In this document: piece by piece, positions 8,426-15,727 of the stretch
How the letters are laid out: every line of letters starts with the position of its first letter
Position numbering within the stretch: the first letter of the stretch is position 1
From: Actinomycetes bacterium
GTDB lineage: Bacteria > Actinomycetota > Acidimicrobiia > Acidimicrobiales > RAAP-2
NCBI GenBank assembly: GCA_021791615.1
Contig: JAJYWG010000458.1
Span: 1 to 26,917 of the forward strand
DNA length: 26,917 bases
Direction: 5' to 3'
Program-made: the position numbers and the translations under genes
The notes under the pieces: model-generated
Databases searched by the model: none
Told to the model about the DNA's origin: nothing
What the model saw: only the letters and a program-made list of their open reading frames with translations

Positions 8426-9339
8426 CGGTCGCCAGGGGCGCGCTTGACGAAGACGGCGGTATAGGCGGCGCCCGCCAGGGGGCGACGTTCGAGAGGCCGC
8501 ATGACCTGGGTCGCCGCCTTGCTGGCGGCCCGGATGACCCGCGGTGCGGTCCGCTCTCCGGGGCGCCGGGGGAAGGCGCGCTCCCAGCCGAACCGATTCC
8601 AATGCCGTCCACTCGGGTCGTCACAGGTGACCTGCTCCAAGTGCAGCCCCTGGTCGGCCAGATGGACCACCAGAGCAGGGAGCGGGATGAGGTAGAGGTG
8701 CCGGGGTGCATCGACATGGGCCCACCGGCGCCCGAGGAGACGGAACTGGACGGACTGCGGATTTGGCATGGCCAACGCCAGCACTCCCCCCGGAGCGAGC
8801 GCGGCGCCGATCGCCCGGGTGACCGCCCACGGGTCGGGGACGTGCTCGAGCGAGTGCCACATGGCGACGACGTCGGGAGCTGGGAGGCCCCTGAGCACCT
8901 CCACGGGGTCGTTGCTGCACACCGCGCCGACACCGACTGTCGACTGCAGGTAGTCGCAGCAGGGACCGTTCATCTCGATGGCGGTCACCTCGAAGCCGGC
9001 GAGTTTGGCCGCCCTGGCGAACAGGCCGAATCCGGCGCCGATCTCGACGAGCCGTCCCGAGGGGGCGAAGTGGCGGATCAGGTCGACCCGCGGTTGCTCC
9101 GACGCCGCGTGCCGGTCGAGCTCGGCGGGCTCCGGCCACCGGTAGTAGTCGGCGGTGTAGTAATCACTGAGGTCAGCGGGCACCTCGGCGTTGAAGAGGC
9201 TCCGGCAACCCCGGCACTTCCGGTAGAGGAACTGCGTGCGGCCGAGCCCCCGGTTCCGATCGCCCACCCGGAAGGCCGGGTCCGAGGGGCTCCCGCACAG
9301 GGGGCAGGGCGCGGCATCGTCGACCGCCGAGTGGATCAC
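8422..9339 (-). CDS. SAM-dependent methyltransferase with N-terminal zinc ribbon
   Basis: This 305-residue class I methyltransferase starts with a zinc ribbon (C12/C15 and C42/C45, as CPLCG and CRGC). The SAM-binding motif EIGAGFGLFA follows at 99-108, then MWHSLEHVPDP around 160-170, and the APRHLYLI motif near 211-218 that is common in Methyltransf_23 proteins. Proteins of this shape are frequent in polysaccharide loci, where they methylate sugars; whether this one makes an O- or C-methyl group is not clear. The start is GTG 9339 in a GTGA overlap with the epimerase stop. It sits between the epimerase and exporter genes, so a late tailoring step on the sugar or glycan is the simplest reading. 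Confidence 0.82.
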   Translation of the reverse strand: MIHSAVDDAAPCPLCGSPSDPAFRVGDRNRGLGRTQFLYRKCRGCRSLFNAEVPADLSDYYTADYYRWPEPAELDRHAASEQPRVDLIRHFAPSGRLVEIGAGFGLFARAAKLAGFEVTAIEMNGPCCDYLQSTVGVGAVCSNDPVEVLRGLPAPDVVAMWHSLEHVPDPWAVTRAIGAALAPGGVLALAMPNPQSVQFRLLGRRWAHVDAPRHLYLIPLPALVVHLADQGLHLEQVTCDDPSGRHWNRFGWERAFPRRPGERTAPRVIRAASKAATQVMRPLERRPLAGAAYTAVFVKRAPGDR

Positions 9340-9875
9340 GGGCGGAAGTCCCCGAACGAACGGTCGCGCTCCGAGATGATGCGTCCCCCGGGCGGGGCAT
9401 CCGGCCACCGGATCGCGAACGCCGGGTCGTCCCAGCGGACGCCGCGCTGGTGGTCGGGAGAGAAGCGCTCGCTGATCTGGTAGCTCAGCTCGGTCCCTGC
9501 GACCAGCGTCTGGAAGCCGTGGGCGCAGCCGGCCGGGATCGACAGCATCAACCCGTTGTCCGCCGAGAGCTCCCGGCCGACCCAGGTGCCGAAGGCCGGT
9601 GAGCCGGGCCGCAGGTCGACAGCCACGTCGAAGACCGCTCCACGGACACAGCGCACCAGCTTGGTCTCCTCGAACGGTGCCGCCTGGTAGTGCATGCCCC
9701 GGAGCGTCCCTGCGGCGGCGTTGAACGAGGCGCTGCACTGGACGGTGCGGCTGTCGATCCCGTGCCGGGCGAAGTCGTCGGTGTCCCAGGTACGACAGAA
9801 CCAGCCGCGGTCGTCTTCGAGGCGCTCGGTCCGGATGCACCAGACATCCGGCACGGCCGTGCGCTCGAAGATCAC
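9336..9875 (-). CDS. NDP-4-keto-6-deoxysugar 3,5-epimerase (RmlC family)
   Basis: RmlC-family cupins epimerise C3 and/or C5 of a 4-keto-6-deoxyhexose nucleotide. This 179-residue protein has normal family length and the main catalytic features: GTLRGMHYQ with His62, Lys72, IPAGCAHGF with His119, and Tyr132 in SYQISERFSP. The second tyrosine of the usual Y-x-P motif is replaced by Phe138. The substrate is probably a CDP-sugar rather than dTDP-4-dehydrorhamnose, because the operon encodes RfbF and RfbG but no RmlA or RmlB. The start is GTG 9875, overlapping the C-methyltransferase stop as GTGA, and the stop overlaps the next GTG in the same way. Single versus double epimerisation cannot be settled from sequence. 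Confidence 0.87.
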   Translation of the reverse strand: MIFERTAVPDVWCIRTERLEDDRGWFCRTWDTDDFARHGIDSRTVQCSASFNAAAGTLRGMHYQAAPFEETKLVRCVRGAVFDVAVDLRPGSPAFGTWVGRELSADNGLMLSIPAGCAHGFQTLVAGTELSYQISERFSPDHQRGVRWDDPAFAIRWPDAPPGGRIISERDRSFGDFRP

Positions 9876-11131
9876 GGGAGCACACGCAGCTCGGGGGTCC
9901 GGGCGAGGAACCTGGTGCCCCATGGGCGGACGTAGGACAACTGGTCCACGACCTCCTCGCGAAGGTTCCACGGCAGGATGAGCACGAGATCGGGGCGCTC
10001 CGCCTCCAGCGCCTCCGGTGCGCGGATGGGGATGTGGGTTCCCGGCAGGAGGAGCCCTTGTTTGTGGGGGCTCTGGTCGCAGGTGAAGTCGAGGATGTCG
10101 CGGCCGACCGCACAGAAGTTGAGCATCGTGTTGCCCTTGGCGGGCGCACCGTAACCGGCGATGCGGAGCCCCTGGCGTTTCAGGTCGATCAGCGTCTGCT
10201 GGATGTCCCACTTGTCGGCGACGATCCGGCGGCCGAAGCGGCGGTAGGTCTCGAGATCGTCCAGCCCCTCCGCCTGCTCCCGTCGCAGCAGTTCCCCGAC
10301 CCGGGCAGAGTCCGGCCGTGCCCGGTTCCCGTCGTGGCACCCGTGGACCCTCAGCGAGCCGCCGTGGGTCTCCAGCTCCTCGACGTCGAAGAGCCGCAGG
10401 CCGTGGGCGGCGAACACCTGGCGCACGGTCAGAAAGGAGAAGTACGAGAAGTGCTCGTGGTAGATCGTGTCCCACTGGCGGCCCGCTAACAGCCGCAGGA
10501 GGTGGGGAAACTCCATCGTGACGACCCCGTCGGGTGCGAGGAGGATCTGGACACCGGCGACGAAGTCGTTCAGGTCCGGCACGTGGGCCAGCACGTTGTT
10601 GGCGACGATGAGGTCGGCCGGGGAGTCCGCGGCCAGCTCCCCGGCCGACCGGCGGCCGAAGAACTCGACGACGGTGGGGATCCCGCGTTCAACCGCCACG
10701 GCGGCCACGTTCGCCGCTGGCTCCACGCCGCGCACCGGAACGTTGCGCGCTTTGAAGAACTGGAGGAGGTAGCCGTCGTTGGACGCGATCTCGACCACCT
10801 GGCTGGACGGTCCGAGGTCGAGCTGGCGCAGCATCGTCTCGACGTACTGCCGGGCGTGCTCCACCCAGCTGGTCGAGTACGACGAGAAGTAGAGGTAGTC
10901 GGAGAAGATGCGGTCGGGAGTCTCGTACTCCCCCAACTGGACCAGCTTGCACGTCCCGCAGACCAGTGCCCGGAGCGGGTAGTAGGGCTCCATCGCATCG
11001 GCCCGGGCGGCGGGCACGAACGAGTTGGCGAGTGGGGACATGCCGAGGTCGGCGACGACCTCGTCGAGGGGCGCCGCACAGAAGCGGCACGAGGCGATCG
11101 GAGTGGACACCGGGTCGGTGCTACCGGGCAT
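9872..11131 (-). CDS. NDP-sugar C-methyltransferase (TylCIII/NovU-like)
   Basis: This 419-residue enzyme has the three-part layout of sugar C-methyltransferases that place a methyl carbon next to the 4-keto group, usually at C3. The zinc-binding N-terminus has C15/C18 and C58/C61 (CRFC, CGTC). The SAM domain has VEIASNDGYLLQFF at 113-126. The C-terminal domain carries GYGAPAKGNTMLNF, typical of Methyltransf_14. Length fits the family (about 410-420). The start is ATG 11131 with GGTGGAG just upstream; it overlaps the rfbG end by 11 bases. Between a CDP-glucose 4,6-dehydratase and a 3,5-epimerase, its likely substrate is CDP-4-keto-6-deoxyglucose, giving a branched sugar. The exact carbon methylated is inferred from the family. 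Confidence 0.88.
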   Translation of the reverse strand: MPGSTDPVSTPIASCRFCAAPLDEVVADLGMSPLANSFVPAARADAMEPYYPLRALVCGTCKLVQLGEYETPDRIFSDYLYFSSYSTSWVEHARQYVETMLRQLDLGPSSQVVEIASNDGYLLQFFKARNVPVRGVEPAANVAAVAVERGIPTVVEFFGRRSAGELAADSPADLIVANNVLAHVPDLNDFVAGVQILLAPDGVVTMEFPHLLRLLAGRQWDTIYHEHFSYFSFLTVRQVFAAHGLRLFDVEELETHGGSLRVHGCHDGNRARPDSARVGELLRREQAEGLDDLETYRRFGRRIVADKWDIQQTLIDLKRQGLRIAGYGAPAKGNTMLNFCAVGRDILDFTCDQSPHKQGLLLPGTHIPIRAPEALEAERPDLVLILPWNLREEVVDQLSYVRPWGTRFLARTPELRVLP

Positions 11132-12335
11132 GAGGCTCCACCAGCGGGGAGTCCGCCTGCTCGGCCATCTGCTGCTCGAACTCGCCGACCTGGCGACGCG
11201 TGGTCTCCCCTGCCCCCTGAACGTCCCGGTCGCGGTAGGCACAAAGCCACTCGGTGAATGCGTCGATACCGCGGGCCAGGTCCCACGTGGGCTGCCACCC
11301 CAGACCGTCCCGCGCCAGCGAGGAGTCGAGGCGGAGCGCCGGCTCCTCGTGGGGGTGGGGGGAGCCGTCGTGGCGCCACTCGAACTGACCGGGCCACCGT
11401 TCGCCGAACAGCTCGAGGAGGGAGCGCACCGACATCGTGTCCTTCTCGTCCGGTCCGAAGTTCCAACCACCCGCCAGATCGGGCGAGACCCACAGCCGCT
11501 GCGCCAGTAAGAGGTACCCGCTCAACGGGTTCAGGACGTGCTGCCACGGCCGGACCGACTCGGGATTGCGCACCTCGAGGCACGTCCCGCCGAGAGCGGT
11601 CCGCATGGCATCGGCGAGGATGCGGTCGCGGCTCCAGTCGCCGCCCCCGATGACGTTCCCGGCCCGGGCGGTCGCCACCCGGCACGCGTCCGCGCCCCCT
11701 CTGGCGAAGTACGAGCTCCGGTAGGCGCCGGTGACGAGCTCGGCGCACCCTTTCGAGCTGGCGTAGGGATCGGATCCTCCCATCGGGTCCGGCTCGCGGT
11801 GGGGGCGATTGGGGTCCGCGTTGTCGTAGCACTTGTCCGAGGTGACCACGACCGTGACCCGGGTGGCGGGAGACTGCCGGACCGCCTCGAGCAGGTGGAC
11901 CGTCCCCATCACGTTGGTCTCGTAGGTGAGGACGGGCTCCTCGAGCGAGGTCCGGACGAGGGACTGTGCCGCCAGGTGGAAGACGACCTCCGGTTCGGCT
12001 GATCGGACCGCCGACACCAGCGCAGGACCGTCGCGAACATCGACCCACCGGTGGGTCATGCGGTCCCCCACCGACGCGGCCTCGAACAGCGACGGTGCGG
12101 GGAGCACCCGGTCCGAGACTCCGGTCACCTGGGCACCCATCTCCTGCAGCCACAGGGAGAGCCAGGCGCCCTTGAACCCGGTGTGCCCGGTGACCAGCAC
12201 CCGGCGCCCTTCCCAGAAGGTGCGGTCGACCGCTCCCCGTACCGCGACCGGACTCGTGCCGGTGCCCCCGGTCGCCGGGCGGCCCTGCGTCTGCTCCGCC
12301 CCGTCGGGCGGCCCTCCGGTCACCGTGGAGACCAT
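11121..12335 (-). CDS. rfbG: CDP-glucose 4,6-dehydratase
   Basis: This extended SDR enzyme converts CDP-glucose to CDP-4-keto-6-deoxyglucose using bound NAD. The 404-residue product shows the cofactor motif TGHTGFKG (49-56), whose GFKG form is typical of RfbG, then TSDKCY (165-170) and the catalytic Y191-x3-K195 in DPYASSK. The first 40 or so residues (rich in Gly, Thr and Pro) precede the usual family start and look unstructured. The ATG at 12335 is chosen because GGAG lies seven bases upstream; a GTG at 12323, forming a GTGA overlap, is an alternative. It follows rfbF with a 16-base overlap and is followed by the C-methyltransferase with an 11-base overlap, so the enzymes of the pathway are made together. 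Its TAG stop shows that amber is a normal stop in this genome. Confidence 0.94.
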   Translation of the reverse strand: MVSTVTGGPPDGAEQTQGRPATGGTGTSPVAVRGAVDRTFWEGRRVLVTGHTGFKGAWLSLWLQEMGAQVTGVSDRVLPAPSLFEAASVGDRMTHRWVDVRDGPALVSAVRSAEPEVVFHLAAQSLVRTSLEEPVLTYETNVMGTVHLLEAVRQSPATRVTVVVTSDKCYDNADPNRPHREPDPMGGSDPYASSKGCAELVTGAYRSSYFARGGADACRVATARAGNVIGGGDWSRDRILADAMRTALGGTCLEVRNPESVRPWQHVLNPLSGYLLLAQRLWVSPDLAGGWNFGPDEKDTMSVRSLLELFGERWPGQFEWRHDGSPHPHEEPALRLDSSLARDGLGWQPTWDLARGIDAFTEWLCAYRDRDVQGAGETTRRQVGEFEQQMAEQADSPLVEPHAR

Positions 12336-13087
12336 GGCGCGTCTCCGGAGGCCCACAACCCCTCGAGCAGCGTGCGGTCCCGTACGGTGTCCATCGGCTG
12401 CCAGAAGCCGGTGTGCCGGTAGGAGGCGAGCTGGCCCTCCTCGGCCAACCGGAGCATCGGCTCTTGTTCGAAGACCGTCGAGTCGTCTCCCAGGTAGGCG
12501 GCGACTTGCGGGGAGAGCACGAAGAACCCCCCGTTTGTCCACCCGCCGTCCCCCCGGGGCTTCTCCTCGAACGAGCGGACCCGGTCCCCGTCGAGCTCGA
12601 GGGCGCCGAACCGCCCGGGCGGCTGTACGGCAGTGACCGTGGCTGTCAGGCCGTGGGCGCGATGGAACCGGATCAGCGCGGTGATGTCGATGTCGGCGAG
12701 GCCGTCTCCGTAGGTGAGGCAGAAGTCGTCGTCGGCGACGTAGTCGAGGATCCGCCGGACCCGGCCGCCGGTCATGGTCGCCTCCCCCGTGTCGACCAGG
12801 GTCACCCGCCAGGGTTCCGCCGCAGAGCGGTGGACCTCCATCGCTCCGGTCAGAAGATCGAAGGTGACGTCGCTGCTGTGGAGGTAGAAGTTCGCGAAGT
12901 ACTCCTTGATCACGTACCCGCGGTACCCGAGGCAGATGACGAAGTCGGTGACGCCGTGGGCAGCGTAGGTCGTCATGATGTGCCAGAGGATCGGCTTTCC
13001 GCCGATCTCGACCATCGGCTTGGGCCGGACCGAGGTCTCCTCGCTGAGGCGGGAACCCAGTCCGCCGGCAAGGATGACGGCTTTCAC
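12320..13087 (-). CDS. rfbF: Glucose-1-phosphate cytidylyltransferase
   Basis: This enzyme joins CTP and glucose-1-phosphate to give CDP-glucose, the entry step to CDP-linked 6-deoxysugars. The 255-residue protein begins with the family start KAVILAGGLGSRLSEET (residues 2-18) followed by RPKPMVEIGGKPILWHIM (21-38), which separates RfbF from dTDP- and UDP-glucose pyrophosphorylases. Length matches the usual 255-260. The start is GTG 13087. No Shine-Dalgarno site is seen; instead TATCCT sits seven bases upstream, as for a leaderless message. It is the first gene of the minus-strand operon, divergent from the WbsX-like gene across about 110 bases. Confidence 0.95.
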   Translation of the reverse strand: MKAVILAGGLGSRLSEETSVRPKPMVEIGGKPILWHIMTTYAAHGVTDFVICLGYRGYVIKEYFANFYLHSSDVTFDLLTGAMEVHRSAAEPWRVTLVDTGEATMTGGRVRRILDYVADDDFCLTYGDGLADIDITALIRFHRAHGLTATVTAVQPPGRFGALELDGDRVRSFEEKPRGDGGWTNGGFFVLSPQVAAYLGDDSTVFEQEPMLRLAEEGQLASYRHTGFWQPMDTVRDRTLLEGLWASGDAPWSPR

Positions 13088-13094
13088 GCCCGTG

Positions 13095-13100
13095 AGGATA
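13095..13100 (-). promoter_or_regulatory. Possible -10 element for a leaderless rfbF transcript
   Basis: On the minus strand TATCCT is followed by exactly seven bases (CACGGGC) and then the rfbF GTG. A transcript begun seven bases after the -10 would start at the GTG itself, explaining the lack of a ribosome site. No good -35 is seen. Leaderless genes are common in Actinomycetota; the call is by position only. Confidence 0.4.
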
Positions 13101-13198
13101 GCGGCGGGGGTGACCTCCCGCCGGATCCCCGTCGCCAGGATGGTCTCCAGGTACCCTGCCGCACGTTGCTCCGCTTCGCGTGTGGGAAGGTGATGACG

Positions 13199-14389
13199 AT
13201 GCCCGAGGTTTCCGGAGACGCCGCAATTGGCACCATTGCAGACTCCACCACCGGAACCGCGGCGAGCCCTGGGGCGTCGGCGCTGCCGCGACCGGCGACG
13301 GTCGCGTTCTATCTCCCCCAGTACCACCCGATCCCCGAGAACGACCGCGCCTGGGGAGCGGGCTTCACCGACTGGCACAACGTGGCCAAAGCGCGGCCGC
13401 GGTTCTCGGGCCACCGCCAGCCGGTTCTGCCGGGGGCTCTCGGCTTCTACGACCTCCGGCTCGACGAGACCCGACGGGAGCAGATGGCACTCGCCCGCCG
13501 CGGCGGGGTCGACGGTTTCTGCTGGTACCACTACTGGTTCTCGGGTCACCGGCTGCTCGAACAGCCATTCCAACGAATGCTCGAGGACCCCGACGAGGAT
13601 CTGCCGTTCCTGCTCTGTTGGGCCAACGAAGCATGGACCCGGGAGTGGAGTGGGCTCAGCGGCGAGGTCATCGTCAGGCAGCGGTACTCGGCGGCCGACG
13701 ACGTTGCGCACATCCGCCACCTGCTCAGGATCTTCGCCGACCACCGATACATCCGCATCGACGGGAAGCCGGTGTTCCTCATCTACCGACCCACCGATAT
13801 CCCGAACATGCCGACGATGTCCGACCTGTGGCGCACCGCGGCCGACCGGGCCGGGTTCCCCGGCCTGGTGCTCCTCGGGGTGGAGAGCTTCCGCAGCCGG
13901 ATCGGTCACCCTCGGCGGCTCGGTCTCGACGGCGTCGTCGGCCAGGAGCCGGACCTCAGGGCGGTCCGGCCGGCATGGCGCGCCGCCCCCAGGGTGCTGG
14001 CGGCTTCCTTCACCTCCGCCCACCGGTATCCCAAGCTGGTGCGCTGCGACTACGACCGGATCGTGAGACTGGCCACTGAACGGCTGCTCCGGTCCGGTGG
14101 GGAGGACTGGTGGCCGACCGTGTGCCCGGGGTGGGATAACACCCCTCGCCGCGACCGTGGTGCGGTGGTCGTCACCGGCGCATCCCCGGACGCTTATGGA
14201 GCATGGCTCGAACAGACCCTGCGGAGTGCCCGGAGCCCGATCGTGTTCGTCAACGCCTGGAACGAATGGGCCGAGGGGGCCCACCTCGAGCCCGACTGCA
14301 TGCACGGAACGGCCTATCTCGACGCGCACCGTGCCGCGGTCGATCGCGTCCGGGCGTCGCCGGGTACCGACCCCGAGTCCCCACACTGA
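13199..14389 (+). CDS. WbsX-like protein (GH99-like, polysaccharide biosynthesis)
   Basis: This 396-residue protein has the WbsX/GH99-like signatures: VAFYLPQYHPIPEND near residues 35-49, WGAGFTDWHNVAKA, GHRQPVLPGALGFYDLR, CWANEAWTREWSG, and NAWNEWAEGAHLEPD near the C-terminus with conserved Glu residues. Such proteins are common in O-antigen and exopolysaccharide clusters and are annotated either as glycosyltransferase WbsX or as endo-glycosidase relatives; their true reaction is poorly known. ATG 13199 is chosen because GGGAAGG ends eight bases upstream; ATG 13193 (two residues longer) is possible. The first 33 residues are low-complexity. It is divergent from rfbF and convergent with the GT2 gene at 14446. 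It could trim or remodel the glycan made by the locus. Confidence 0.8.
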   Translation: MPEVSGDAAIGTIADSTTGTAASPGASALPRPATVAFYLPQYHPIPENDRAWGAGFTDWHNVAKARPRFSGHRQPVLPGALGFYDLRLDETRREQMALARRGGVDGFCWYHYWFSGHRLLEQPFQRMLEDPDEDLPFLLCWANEAWTREWSGLSGEVIVRQRYSAADDVAHIRHLLRIFADHRYIRIDGKPVFLIYRPTDIPNMPTMSDLWRTAADRAGFPGLVLLGVESFRSRIGHPRRLGLDGVVGQEPDLRAVRPAWRAAPRVLAASFTSAHRYPKLVRCDYDRIVRLATERLLRSGGEDWWPTVCPGWDNTPRRDRGAVVVTGASPDAYGAWLEQTLRSARSPIVFVNAWNEWAEGAHLEPDCMHGTAYLDAHRAAVDRVRASPGTDPESPH

Positions 14390-14429
14390 ACTGGGTTGGA
14401 CCGGAGCGATCAGGCTCACCGTCAGTGTG
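14382..14429. terminator. Convergent-end inverted repeat, possible bidirectional terminator
   Basis: CACACTGA (14382-14389) is matched perfectly by TCAGTGTG (14422-14429), with a smaller GAGC/GCTC pairing inside the 32-base loop. It lies between the ends of two convergent genes and includes the WbsX-like stop codon. There is no T tract, so an intrinsic terminator is uncertain; the placement is the main support. Confidence 0.3.
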
Positions 14430-14445
14430 ACGAGCACCGACCTGC

Positions 14446-15621
14446 TCAGGGGGTTGCGTCCACGTCCGGCGCGCCCGTAGCGTCCATCGCCTCGATGATG
14501 GTGCGCCAAGGTCCCGTGACCTTCGGGGGTCGCCACGCGGTGAACTGCCTCCGGGGTTCGGGGAGCAACGGACGCAACGGACGCAACGGGCGCAACAGCC
14601 GACGAGCCCGATCCGGGTCGACGGTCACCAGGCAGGCGAGTCGGAAGAGGATCCGTTCGGCGGGTGGCAGCTCGCCAGCGAACGCGGCGACCCCCTTCCG
14701 GTCGATCCGGCCGAGGCGGAACTGCTCGTAGACAGCCTGGCACTGCAGTCGACGGTACCGCCGCCGGTCGACCTCGAACCCGAAGCGGTCGCCGAAGTGC
14801 TCCTGCAGGTGCTCGACCGCGTCGAGCCATCCCCTGTTGATGTGGCTGCCGGGCGGGATCGGCACGCGATCGGCATGCAGGAACTGGGATCCCTCCTCCT
14901 CGCGCTGGTTGACGTAGAAGAACCCATAGGACTTGGGTGTGACGCCGATCACGACCTGAGGCGAAGGCTCCACGACGATGCGTCGTGCCGACAGGAAGGA
15001 GGCGTTCATCGCGTAGTAGTCAGGGAATTCCGACTGGAAGAACGGTCCGTGAGGGGCAAGGCGGTCGACCAGGTTCCGGCTGAAGAGGGCGAATTGCATG
15101 TTGAATCCGAAGGACACGACGAACTCCATGGTCGAGCGCACCAGGCCGAGGGCTTCGGACGCCTCCAAGACGTACGGGACCCGGCCCCGCTGGAGGATGG
15201 CTGCGTGGCCGAACGGCATGAGGTACCCGTCAGGATGGTCGGGATCGACGCCCGGGTAGGTGAAGAGGTCGGCACCCGTGTACACGAGATCGGGCTCTTC
15301 GAACTCCCTGAGGAGCGTTCGCATTCTCGCCATGTATCCCGGCCGGAGGGCGTCATCGTCCCCGAGCATCACGAGGTATTGGCCCCGGGCGAGGGAGAGC
15401 GCGCGGTTCCAGTTGTCCGTGACGGGAACCGGATGGTCGAAGCGCGAGAACACGATGCGTGGGTCGCCCAATGAGGCGACGTACCCGGCGACGTCGTCTT
15501 CCGAGCAGTTGTCCGAAACGACGATCTCCCAGTCTTCATCCTGTTGGCGCCTGACCGACTCGACTGCGAGCCGGAGGTAGTCCAGTCGGTTCCGGGTCGG
15601 CAGCAGCACCGAGATCTTCAT
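14446..15621 (-). CDS. Glycosyltransferase, GT2 family
   Basis: This 391-residue GT-A glycosyltransferase begins MKISVLLPTRNRLDYL, followed by VVSDNCSEDDV (35-45) for UDP- or NDP-binding and the metal-binding LGDDDALRPGY at about 86-96. The catalytic domain covers roughly residues 1-230. The C-terminal 160 residues are less conserved and include a Leu-Arg-Pro run coded by 9-bp DNA repeats. Sugar and linkage are unknown. The start is ATG 15621, preceded by TACGAT seven bases upstream and no ribosome site, so a leaderless message is likely; ATG 15630 is an alternative that would overlap that hexamer. It is divergent from the SDR gene across about 106 bases. Confidence 0.86.
   Translation of the reverse strand: MKISVLLPTRNRLDYLRLAVESVRRQQDEDWEIVVSDNCSEDDVAGYVASLGDPRIVFSRFDHPVPVTDNWNRALSLARGQYLVMLGDDDALRPGYMARMRTLLREFEEPDLVYTGADLFTYPGVDPDHPDGYLMPFGHAAILQRGRVPYVLEASEALGLVRSTMEFVVSFGFNMQFALFSRNLVDRLAPHGPFFQSEFPDYYAMNASFLSARRIVVEPSPQVVIGVTPKSYGFFYVNQREEEGSQFLHADRVPIPPGSHINRGWLDAVEHLQEHFGDRFGFEVDRRRYRRLQCQAVYEQFRLGRIDRKGVAAFAGELPPAERILFRLACLVTVDPDRARRLLRPLRPLRPLLPEPRRQFTAWRPPKVTGPWRTIIEAMDATGAPDVDATP
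14562..14597. repeat. 9-bp tandem repeat (four units) inside the GT2 gene
   Basis: Four units in a row read GGAGCAACG, GACGCAACG, GACGCAACG, GGCGCAACA. Read on the minus strand they keep frame and give the LRPLRPLRP stretch near the C-terminus of the glycosyltransferase. Copy-number change would alter length by three residues without breaking the frame. Confidence 0.75.
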
Positions 15622-15628
15622 CGCCGGC

Positions 15629-15634
15629 ATCGTA
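15629..15634 (-). promoter_or_regulatory. Possible -10 element for a leaderless GT2 transcript
   Basis: On the minus strand TACGAT is followed by seven bases (GCCGGCG) and then the ATG at 15621, the same spacing seen at rfbF. No Shine-Dalgarno site precedes the ATG. No convincing -35 is visible. Confidence 0.4.
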
Positions 15635-15712
15635 CTGTGTCCGGCCGACCGCGACGGGAAGCGCCTGACGCCCCGCCCGGCTCGCATCCTGCCAGCGCGC
15701 GGGCCCGGTCGG

Positions 15713-15718
15713 TAGGAT
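15713..15718 (+). promoter_or_regulatory. Possible -10 element for the SDR gene
   Basis: TAGGAT lies nine bases upstream of the SDR ATG at 15728. A start point about seven bases on would leave a leader of two or three bases. The AGGA within it could instead serve as a ribosome site, so the call is tentative. Confidence 0.3.
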
Positions 15719-15727
15719 CTCGGCCGT

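Noticed and set aside
7769..8464. Long plus-strand open frames opposite the ABC transporter, and similar long frames opposite most genes
   Set aside because: They are complements of well-supported genes, with low-complexity Arg/Gly/Pro/Asp-rich translations and no family motifs, as expected from high GC.
9336..13087. dTDP-L-rhamnose or CDP-3,6-dideoxyhexose (abequose-type) pathway
   Set aside because: rmlA, rmlB and rfbH are absent; the cytidylyltransferase and CDP-glucose dehydratase signatures plus a C-methyltransferase point elsewhere.
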